Source: Paracoccaceae bacterium (GTDB taxonomy: Bacteria > Pseudomonadota > Alphaproteobacteria > Rhodobacterales > Rhodobacteraceae). Taken from it: DNA of 64,000 nt. This document shows positions 26,763 to 35,000 of the stretch, one piece after another. The stretch covers positions 682,001 through 746,000 of the forward strand of contig WKFK01000014.1 of the NCBI GenBank assembly GCA_014872815.1. Reading direction: 5' to 3'. A model generated the notes under the pieces. The model saw only the letters and a program-made list of their open reading frames with translations, made no database searches and was not told the origin of the DNA. The first letter of the stretch is position 1. The number at the start of each line of letters is the position of its first letter. A program made the position numbers and the translations under genes.

Positions 26763-27731
26763 TCAGCCCTGCGCCAGCACCTGATCAATCATGACTTGCG
26801 TGCCTCGCGCCTGCTCCAGCGGCCAGGCATAAGCTTCGCCCTCCCGCATGGCGCGGCCAAAAGCCTCCACCTGCTGCACATATTGGTTCACCACAGGAAA
26901 GCGCTCAATCCGCTTTGTCTGATCCGGCATCGACATATGCAGTTCCGCCTGATCAAACTTGCCTGCATTAAACGGACAGGTGAGCGTCATCAGGCCCTTC
27001 TCGCCATGGAAATGCATCTCTTGCCGTGGGGCCGAGCGGATGGAGGTATAGGCTTGGTAGGTGAAGCCCCCAAAGGTGAAGCCCATGTCGGCAAACGTGT
27101 CGACACCGTGCTCCCATTGCAGGCGCGCATAGTCTAGCTGCACCGGTTCCAGACCGGTGGCAAAGCGCACGCACCCCATGACGTAAACCCCAATGTCACG
27201 CAGCCCACCGCCACCCGCCGCCGCCTGATTGCGAATGTTGCCGGTATCATCATTGAAGAAAGAAAACGCCCCATTCACATGCACCAGTTTGCCAATCGCC
27301 CCTTCGGCCAACAACGCTTTGGCGCGCTGCCACTGGGGGTGGTGCACAATCATATAGGCTTCCGCTGCCAACAGCCCTGATGCATCTCGTGCAGCGATCA
27401 GGCGGTCAATTTCCGCCACATCCATGCCTACAGGTTTTTCGATCAACACGGGCTTGCCTGCCTCCAGCGCCTTAATGCCCCATTCCACATGCAAATGGTT
27501 GGGCAGCGGGATGTATACCGCGTCAATTTCCGGATCGGCGAGCAGATCCTCGTAGCTCTGATGATGCCGCACCCTAGGCGCAAACGCTGCAAACCCTGCA
27601 ACCTTCTCGGCGCTGGAGGAGGCCACAGCAGCCAGCTCCGCGCCTGTGGCGGCATGGATGGCTGGTCCCATGGTGGTCTTGGCAAAGTTGGCGGCTCCGA
27701 GGATGCCCCAACGGACAGGTGAGGTGATCAT
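26763..27731 (-). CDS. Gfo/Idh/MocA family oxidoreductase
   Basis: A 322-residue NAD(P)-dependent sugar or polyol dehydrogenase. The N-terminal Rossmann fold begins WGILGAANFA; the family motif is EKPVGMD in GKPVLIEKPVGMD, followed by the C-terminal beta-sheet dimerisation domain. The ATG at 27731 has GGGAGCG upstream and is preferred to an in-frame start at 27758. It is flanked by terminators on both sides, so it is probably a single-gene unit. The substrate is unknown. Confidence 0.9.
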   Translation of the reverse strand: MITSPVRWGILGAANFAKTTMGPAIHAATGAELAAVASSSAEKVAGFAAFAPRVRHHQSYEDLLADPEIDAVYIPLPNHLHVEWGIKALEAGKPVLIEKPVGMDVAEIDRLIAARDASGLLAAEAYMIVHHPQWQRAKALLAEGAIGKLVHVNGAFSFFNDDTGNIRNQAAAGGGGLRDIGVYVMGCVRFATGLEPVQLDYARLQWEHGVDTFADMGFTFGGFTYQAYTSIRSAPRQEMHFHGEKGLMTLTCPFNAGKFDQAELHMSMPDQTKRIERFPVVNQYVQQVEAFGRAMREGEAYAWPLEQARGTQVMIDQVLAQG

Positions 27732-27785
27732 GATAGCGCTCCCATTTTGTGCCACCACCCTAGTTCATCCGCTCCCGTGGACAAC

Positions 27786-27814
27786 AAAAAACCGGCCCAC
27801 CAAGGGGCCGGTTT
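27786..27814 (-). terminator. Rho-independent terminator after rpoH
   Basis: AAACCGGCCC (27789-27798) pairs with GGGCCGGTTT (27805-27814) around a six-base loop. The minus strand ends in six T residues. It begins about 25 bases past the rpoH stop. Confidence 0.88.
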
Positions 27815-27839
27815 CAGTGTTTGATTTTCCAGCGATTGC

Positions 27840-28736
27840 TTAGTGCGCTGTCAACATCCCACGGGAGGCAGCCAATTCGCGCATCCGTTTTTGCAACTTT
27901 TCAAACGCGCGCACCTCGATCTGACGGATCCGCTCACGGCTCACATTATACTGACCGCTTAGGTCTTCCAGAGTGACCGCCTTCTCCGCCAAGCGGCGCT
28001 GGGTCAGAATGTCCTTCTCACGATCATTCAACACATCCATAGCCTCAACCAGAAGCTCGCGGCGCGCATCGAGCTCGTCCTTCGCTTCATAGTCGGCAGC
28101 TTGGTTGGCGGTTTCATCCTCCAGCCAATCCTGCCACTCCATGGTGCCTTCACCCTCGGTGCCAACCTGCGCGTTCAGCGAAGCGTCCCCACCAGACAGG
28201 CGCCGGTTCATCGAGATCACCTCGTCCTCGGTCACGCCAAGGTCGGTCGCAATCCGCTGCACATTTTCAGGGCGCAGATCACCATCTTCCAGCGCGCCAA
28301 TACGCGCTTTCGCCTTACGCAGGTTGAAGAAGAGCTTCTTTTGCGCCGAGGTGGTGCCAAGCTTCACCATGGACCAACTGCGCAGCACATACTCCTGAAT
28401 ACTCGCACGGATCCACCACATGGCATAGGTCGCCAGACGGAAGCCCTTTTCAGGATCAAATTTCTTCACAGCCTGCATCAGACCCACGTTGGCCTCGGAA
28501 ATCACTTCCGCCTGAGGCAAGCCGTAGCCGCGATAGCCCATGGCGATTTTGGCCGCGAGACGCAGGTGGGAGGTCACCATCTTATGCGCTGCTTCCGCGT
28601 CCTGTTCCTCAACCCAGCGTTTGGCCAGCATGTATTCTTCTTCTGGCTCCAGAAGCGGGAACTTGCGAATTTCCTGAAGATAGCGGTTGAGGCCACCTTC
28701 TGGTGTGGGTGCCGGCAGATTCTTGTAGTTGCTCAT
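27840..28736 (-). CDS. rpoH: RNA polymerase sigma factor RpoH (heat shock sigma-32)
   Basis: A 298-residue group 3 sigma factor. Region 2 contains FDPEKGFRLATYAMWWIR; the RpoH box QKKLFFNLR is at residues 132-140; region 4 ends in the helix-turn-helix [20 protein letters not shown]. It directs RNA polymerase to heat-shock promoters. Rhodobacterales usually carry two RpoH proteins; this one has the features of the general heat-shock RpoHI. It lies downstream of the rluA-type gene, from which a hairpin-containing 204-base gap separates it. Confidence 0.96.
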   Translation of the reverse strand: MSNYKNLPAPTPEGGLNRYLQEIRKFPLLEPEEEYMLAKRWVEEQDAEAAHKMVTSHLRLAAKIAMGYRGYGLPQAEVISEANVGLMQAVKKFDPEKGFRLATYAMWWIRASIQEYVLRSWSMVKLGTTSAQKKLFFNLRKAKARIGALEDGDLRPENVQRIATDLGVTEDEVISMNRRLSGGDASLNAQVGTEGEGTMEWQDWLEDETANQAADYEAKDELDARRELLVEAMDVLNDREKDILTQRRLAEKAVTLEDLSGQYNVSRERIRQIEVRAFEKLQKRMRELAASRGMLTAH

Positions 28737-28889
28737 GGCGAATGCCTCCCTTGTCTGTCTTACGCTGCTTCACTGCGCGCATGTTTAAACCTTTAACATC
28801 CATGTAGGGCGCTAACGGAGGGTTTCAAGCATGCCGCGCAAATTTCCGACTCTCACAGTAAGGTTTCCTACGCAGGCTTTCCACGGCTG

Positions 28890-28911
28890 ACGTGGTTTTT
28901 CACAACCACGT
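28890..28911. repeat. Inverted repeat between rpoH and the RluA gene
   Basis: ACGTGGTT and AACCACGT are perfect 8-bp arms with a TTTCAC centre, 154 bases upstream of rpoH and 29 bases past the RluA-gene stop. It could be a weak terminator (no T run) or an operator. Confidence 0.45.
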
Positions 28912-28940
28912 GCAGATTGTTACAAGCCTGTTTGCGCCCG

Positions 28941-29969
28941 TCACTGCCCGCCGAGATCCGCAATCAGCTGCGCCATGTCCTCTGGCAAAGGCGCTTCAAA
29001 CCGCAGGTCTTCGCCGGTCACCGGATGCTCAAAACCCAGTACAGCTGCGTGCAAGGCCTGGCGCGCAAAGGCTTTGGCCGCCGCCGCGCCTTTGACGCCG
29101 ATGGCCTTTTCGCCCAACTTGCGCCGCCCGCCATACACAGGATCGCCAATCAACCCGTGACCGGCGTGGGCCATATGCACGCGGATTTGGTGTGTGCGCC
29201 CAGTTTCCAGCCAGCACTCCACCAAACAGGCGACCGCAGGATCGCCAAAAGGTTCGACAATCCGCACCCGGGTCACCGCGTGGCGCCCACCTTCAAACAA
29301 CACCGCCTGACGCTGCCGGTCGGTCTTATGGCGGGCCAGATGCGTGGTGACTTTCATGATGTTACCGGGCTCAAAATTCACCCCACGCACGCCCCGCAGA
29401 CGGGGATCATTGGCATCGGGCACGCCGTAGCACACCGCGCGGTAGTAGCGCTCGACGGTGTGGGCCTCAAACTGCGCCGCCAGCCCTTGGTGGGCCGCGT
29501 CGGTTTTGGCCACCACCAGCAACCCACTGGTTTCTTTGTCGATCCGATGCACAATACCGGGCCGCTTCATGCCGCCCACCCCGGACAGCGTATCGCCGCA
29601 GTGATGCAGCAGCGCGTTCACCAACGTGCCATTGGGCGTGCCCGGCGCCGGATGCACCACCATGCCCGCCGGTTTGTTGATCACAATCAGATCATCATCT
29701 TCCCAGATCACCGCCAGCGGAATGTCTTCCGGCCCGATATGGCTCTCCTCGGCCACCGGCACCGTGATCACTACGACCTCCCCGCCTGCAACCTTGTGCT
29801 TTGGATCCGCGACCGCAACGCCATCCAAGGTCACGCTGCCTTCCGCAATCAGCTTGGCCAAGCGGGTGCGGCTCAGACTGGCTTCCACTGGCACATCGCG
29901 CGAAAGCGCCTTATCAAGACGCTTGGGCGGGTTGTCCGCAATCACAAATTCTACAAGGGCCTCAGCCAT
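28941..29969 (-). CDS. RluA family pseudouridine synthase (RluD-like)
   Basis: A 342-residue rRNA modification enzyme. An N-terminal S4 domain (PPKRLDKALSRDVP, SRTRLAKLIAEGSVTLDG) precedes the catalytic domain, whose active-site aspartate is in HRIDKETSGLLVV. The architecture fits RluD, which modifies helix 69 of 23S rRNA. The ATG at 29969 has a GGAGAAGAG ribosome site and shares two bases with the start codon of the divergent DUF6476 gene. A longer frame up to 30227 runs antisense through that gene and is rejected. Confidence 0.93.
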   Translation of the reverse strand: MAEALVEFVIADNPPKRLDKALSRDVPVEASLSRTRLAKLIAEGSVTLDGVAVADPKHKVAGGEVVVITVPVAEESHIGPEDIPLAVIWEDDDLIVINKPAGMVVHPAPGTPNGTLVNALLHHCGDTLSGVGGMKRPGIVHRIDKETSGLLVVAKTDAAHQGLAAQFEAHTVERYYRAVCYGVPDANDPRLRGVRGVNFEPGNIMKVTTHLARHKTDRQRQAVLFEGGRHAVTRVRIVEPFGDPAVACLVECWLETGRTHQIRVHMAHAGHGLIGDPVYGGRRKLGEKAIGVKGAAAAKAFARQALHAAVLGFEHPVTGEDLRFEAPLPEDMAQLIADLGGQ

Positions 29970-30291
29970 GGACTCTTCTCCGGAACCAATTGAACCCGCC
30001 AACCTGCGCTTCCTGCGCCTATTGGTGACGGGCATGACGGTGGTGATGGTTGTCGGGCTTTTAGCCTTGGTTGTCCTGCTTGTCATGCGCTTCCGTGACG
30101 ATGGCCCAATCTTGCCGGAAAACTTAGCGCTGGAAGACGGCGCAGTGGCGCAGGCGGTCACCATGGGCGACGGTTGGGTCGCGATTGTGACCGAGGACAA
30201 CCGCATCCTGATCCATGACCGCATCACCGGCGCGTTGCGTCAGGAAGTGGTGTTGTCTCCGGGCGCATTTGGGGCTTCGGTCAGCGAGTAA
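29968..30291 (+). CDS. DUF6476-type small membrane protein
   Basis: A 107-residue protein with one transmembrane segment (residues 20-42, VVMVVGLLALVVLLVM) and a C-terminal domain with repeated strands (DGWVAIVTEDNRILIHD) that reads like a single propeller-like motif. I assign it to DUF6476 from memory of Roseobacter relatives. Function is unknown. The ATG at 29968 overlaps the ATG of the divergent rluA-type gene in the tetranucleotide CATG, so each ribosome site lies in the other gene's coding region. Confidence 0.75.
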   Translation: MDSSPEPIEPANLRFLRLLVTGMTVVMVVGLLALVVLLVMRFRDDGPILPENLALEDGAVAQAVTMGDGWVAIVTEDNRILIHDRITGALRQEVVLSPGAFGASVSE

Positions 30292-30353
30292 GGGGGCCTT
30301 GCCCCCGGCGCCGCACGCCGCGCCTCGCCCAAGACATTTGTGGAATGAGAAGA

Positions 30354-32084
30354 TTAGGGCAGCTTTTCCAACTGTTTGGTCTCGGCTTGCGCAGCAAATA
30401 CCGGGATTGGATCGGCATAACCCTTGAGGCGCACGGCAGCCAACTCTTGCAGTGTTATGCCTTCATCGACCAAATCACAGGTCTCCCGATCCACCAACAC
30501 CTGCCACGGTCCTGCCTGGCCGCAAAGCCGCGCGGCCAAGTTCACGGTTGAGCCCAGCACCGTGTAGTCCATTCGATCCCGCGCGCCCATCGCGCCAAGC
30601 ACCACGTCGCCGGAGGCAATGCCCACCCCCACGGCCAATTCCCGCCCGCTCTCCGCACCAAACGACGCCGCCAACGCGTCTTTGATTTCCACAGCGCAGC
30701 GCACTGCGCGGTCCTCTTTGTCTTCACCAACAAACATCGCCATCAGTTCGTCGCCGACAAACTTGTCGATATCCCCGCCATGGCGTTCCACAATCTCGGA
30801 CTGGATTTCAAAATAGCGATTGAGCACATCAATCACCTCTTCCGGCGACACAGTTTCCGAAAACGCCGTATAGCCGCGAATGTCAGAGAACAGCATGGTC
30901 ACCTCCCGCCGCTCGCCGCCGCGCCGCATCCGGTCGCCATCCCGGTTTTGAATGGCCGTCACCGTCTCGTGGCTGACAAATTTCATCAGCTCCAACCGTT
31001 CCCCCAATTGCCCAGCCATCACGTTGATCCGCCCGGCCAGATCGCCAATTTCGTCGCGAGACCGCACGCCCTCAACCCGTTGCGAGAAATCGCCCTCGCC
31101 GACGGCATCCGCCACGCGCCCAATTTTCAGGATCGGACGTGTCAGGCGGCGCGAGAAAATCAACGCGCCCATGGAGGCCGCAGCAAAGCCCAAGCTGCCC
31201 ACAATCAAGATGCGCTGCATCATCTGAGATATGACCGCATAGGCTGTTTCTTCGCTCAGTTCGGCAATCACCGCGAATGGAAACCAATCCGGAAAGGCAT
31301 AAGCCCCCAACATTTCCATGCCATCCGGCCGTACGTACGCCTCCAGCGCATCCGCTCGCGCCCCCGCCACAATCAGTGGCATGGCGGAGGCGACAATGGC
31401 ACGCTCTGCCAGTACCTCTGGCGCGTCCACCAAAACCGCGCGCCCTGCATGATCCACAATGGTGATCTCCCCCCGCGCTGCAAAGGGATGGCGCATCACA
31501 CTGCGCTGCAACGTGCTGAGGTTGATGCGCGCGCCAAGCGTGAGCTTGCGCCCGGCAATGGTGCTTTCCATCGGCAGAGCCAACGTGGCCAACCAGTCAC
31601 CAGTTGCCGGAACTTGACTGATAAGCGGCCGCCCAAACTGTCCGGTGCCCTCGATATTGGCGAGCAGGTCATTGCTGATCGACAAGGTTTGCACCGGATC
31701 AAGCCCAGCCGTCGACAGCTGCGCGGCAAAATCCTCATTGCTCACCAGAACCGGAATGTCGGACCCTTCAACGCTCAGCTGCAAGGACACCATATCCGGC
31801 AGCTGCGCCATGCCTTCGGTCAACAGCGCCACCTTCAGGGCCACATCCAGCTCCGGGTTGTCCACGCCAGAGCGGATCACCATCAACGGCGCGAGCCAAC
31901 GCCCTTGATACAGGCTGTCAAACTCGCTGCGCAATTGCCCAGCCACGCCGGTAAGGTCCTCGTTCACCGCGCTTTTGAGCTCTTCGCGGGCAATCTGCAC
32001 CAGGTTATTGCCCACCAACGCCAAAGGCACCACGGCAATCAACGCGGCAAACAGAAAGAACTTGAGCGGCAGCGGGAACCGCAT
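30354..32084 (-). CDS. Class III adenylate/guanylate cyclase with Cache-like sensor and HAMP
   Basis: A 576-residue inner-membrane signalling enzyme. TM1 is residues 8-25, followed by a periplasmic Cache-like sensor of about 260 residues, TM2 (ILIVGSLGFAAASMGALIF), a HAMP linker (TRPILKIGRVADAVGEGDF) and the cyclase domain. Catalytic features are metal aspartates in LFSDIRGYT and KFVGDELMAM, the base-selecting Lys in IDKFVGDE, Thr in YTVLGSTVN, and the Asn/Arg of VNLAARL; Lys with Thr favours ATP and cAMP. Its ATG overlaps the stop of the PKD-repeat gene by one base (TGATG), so it is the third cistron of a coupled operon. The ligand is presumably linked to the two exported partners. Confidence 0.9.
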   Translation of the reverse strand: MRFPLPLKFFLFAALIAVVPLALVGNNLVQIAREELKSAVNEDLTGVAGQLRSEFDSLYQGRWLAPLMVIRSGVDNPELDVALKVALLTEGMAQLPDMVSLQLSVEGSDIPVLVSNEDFAAQLSTAGLDPVQTLSISNDLLANIEGTGQFGRPLISQVPATGDWLATLALPMESTIAGRKLTLGARINLSTLQRSVMRHPFAARGEITIVDHAGRAVLVDAPEVLAERAIVASAMPLIVAGARADALEAYVRPDGMEMLGAYAFPDWFPFAVIAELSEETAYAVISQMMQRILIVGSLGFAAASMGALIFSRRLTRPILKIGRVADAVGEGDFSQRVEGVRSRDEIGDLAGRINVMAGQLGERLELMKFVSHETVTAIQNRDGDRMRRGGERREVTMLFSDIRGYTAFSETVSPEEVIDVLNRYFEIQSEIVERHGGDIDKFVGDELMAMFVGEDKEDRAVRCAVEIKDALAASFGAESGRELAVGVGIASGDVVLGAMGARDRMDYTVLGSTVNLAARLCGQAGPWQVLVDRETCDLVDEGITLQELAAVRLKGYADPIPVFAAQAETKQLEKLP

Positions 32085-35000
32085 CAATTGCCCTCACTCC
32101 GAGACACGGCCAGCACCTGCACGCTGTCGGTGGACACGCCACAGGCCAATCCGGTGCTGTCGCGCGCCGTCACCGTGGCTGTATATGTGCCCGGCGCGCC
32201 GTAGGCATGGCGGGTCACAGCACCATAGCCCCCTGCCCCGTCGCCAAATTGCCAGCTGACCTCCACGCCATGCCCATCCGGATCGCGCACATCGCTGACG
32301 TCAAAGCGCAGCACATCATGCGCCGCCCCCACCGGGGTTTCACGATCTTCACCCGCGCTGATCACCGGCGCGGCATTCACCAAAATCTCCGCCGTGTCTT
32401 GCCCAACAGCACAGCTGGCACCGCTGTCATCGGTCACAATCAAGGTTGCGGTGACAGGCCCTGCGGTGTCAAACCGCCGGCTGACGTCTGCGCCGGACAA
32501 CTCAACCCCATCGGAAAAGCGCCACAGCAGATCGGTAATCTTGCCGTCCATATCATAAGCCCCGGCCCGAAACGCCACGTCTTCACCCGGACAGACCACG
32601 CGGTCGGGCCCCGCGTCGGCGGTCGGCGGTGCATTCACCCGTGCATAGACCTGCTCCAACTGGCTGGAGTTCGCCAAGCCTTTGCCATCATCGGTGGACA
32701 CCGTAACCGGGTACAGCCCCGGCGTGGTGTAGCGGTGTGTCACCGCCGCGCCTTTGCCCGTGCCGCCATCGCCAAAATCCCAGGCCACCGCCACCCCCGG
32801 CCCCACCGACAACTCCCAAGCTTTGTCGTCACCCGCACACAAGGCCCCAGCCACATCCACGCCAGTCAATGGCGCCGGGTTCACCTGCATCTCACGGGTC
32901 CATATGGCGCTGCTGTTGGCAACGCCGGCGTCGTCCGTAACCTCCAACGACAAATCATAGACGCCGGGCGTCTCATACCGATGCACGACCGACACGCCCT
33001 CCGCCGTTTGACCGTCGCCAAAATCCCAAAGGTAGCGGGTGATCACCCCGTCGCTGTCCTCCGCGTCGGTGGCATCAAACCGCGCCAAAACGCCAACTGC
33101 CACCTGTGCAGGGGCGTCCACGTCAGGTGTCGGCGCAGCATTGATCAGGATTTTGTGGCGCGTGACCAATTGCCCGCAGTCCTGCGTGCCGCCTTCCAGC
33201 GTCGTGGTCAGCGTCGCCAAATAAGCGCCCGCCTCGGCAAAGGCGTAGGACACTTCTGCGCCTTCAGCCGCGCCTCCGTCCGAGAAGGTCCAGTCATACC
33301 GCACAGGCTCGCCCGTGCCTGTCTCATCGCCCAGTACGGCGGCAAAGGTCACGGCGCTGTTCACTGGCGCGCGCTCCACCGCGTCGATCCGCTGACTACG
33401 GGCAGGCAAGACCTTCACATTGACTGTGTCGGTATCCAGCGGGCTGCATTCCCCAACCGCGTCGCCGGTGATGGTGAGCGTGACCGCATAGTCGCCCGCC
33501 CGTTCAAAGCTCTTGATCGGCGTCGCCCCGCTGGCCCGGCTGCCATCGCCAAAGGTCCATTCAAACCCATTGACCGACCCGTCCGCATCAGTGGAGCCGC
33601 TTCCATCCATGCGCACCTCCTGATTGACACAGACCGTCATGTCCGGCCCGGCATTGGCAATCGGACCCTCGCGCACAATCACCGCGATCCGGTCCAGATC
33701 AGACCCCCGTGTGCTGCCGCTCTCATCTTCCACTTGAAGAGTGACCGGGTAAGTGCCTGGCATTTCGTAAGTTTTAGTCGGATTGATCACCTCAGACAAC
33801 GTGCCATCGCCAAAGTCCCACAGATACTTCAGCAGGTCCCCATCCTCATCCGCGCTGGCCGAAGCATCAAAGATAATCGACTGGCCGGAGCACACATCTT
33901 TGTTGCCCCCGGCATCCGCCACCGGCGCGGCGTTGATGATCACCGTGGTGGCATCCACATCCTGCGCGTTGCTCAGCCCCGTGCCATCATCCACGCGCAG
34001 CGTAACCGGATAGCTGCCCGCCTTGGGGAAAACGTGGCTCACTGTTTTGCCAATCATCGGCTGAGACCCGTCGCCAAAATCCCAAAGATACATCAGCGCG
34101 TCGCCATCCGCATCGCTACTGCCACTGGCATCCAAGGTGACCAGCAACCGATCCGTATCAATCGCCGGTCCCGCCTCTGCTTCGGGGCGGTGGTTCACAT
34201 GGATGGTCACGCTGTCCTGCGCGGTGGAGTTGGCCACGCCGCTGCCATCCCGCACCACCAAACGCGCATTGTACACCCCCGCCACCGGCCAAGCGCGCTC
34301 CACCACCGCGGCCTCCAACGGGGCCTGCAGATCATCAAACTCCCAACGATATCCGGCGAGCAGCCCGTCTTTGTCAAAGCTTGAGCGCGCATCAAACCGC
34401 ACCGTGTCATCTGGTGCCACGCGCAGATCCGGCCCCGCCTGCGCCACCGGCGGCGCGTTTACGGTGATCAAAACCTCACTCTCATCCACCGCGCCGCCGC
34501 CGACAAAATCATCTGTCACCTGCAGGCGCACCCGATGCAGCCCCGGCGTGTCAAAGCGCTGCGCCACCCGCACGCCGTCTTGCGTGCTGCCATCCTCAAA
34601 TTGCCACAGGTACTGCGCGACTGAACCATCCGGATCCACCGAGGCCCCGCCATCGAGCACAAACTCCTCACCTGGCGCGACGGTCAACGCTGGACCTGCG
34701 TCGGCTATGGGTCGACTGTTGACCACCACCTGCATTGTGTCCCGATGGCTGCTTTGGGGCGCACCGCTGTCATCCGCGACAGTTAAGGCCACCTCGTAAA
34801 CCCCTGGAATTTCGTAATAATGAAGTGGCCTCACCCCTTCTGCCGTGCGCCCATCGCCAAACTCCCAGACATAGCGCGCAATCTGCCCGTCAATGTCACG
34901 CGATCCGCTGCCGTCAAACTGGACCTCGGACACGGTGACAAACTGGTCCGGCCCGGCCTCTGCCACCGGTCGGGTGTTCACAACCACCTCAAACCGCGTG

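Noticed and set aside
32207-34384. 725-codon plus-strand open frame opposite the PKD protein
   Set aside because: It is a shadow of the repetitive GC-rich PKD coding sequence, rich in His/Arg/Pro with no domain.
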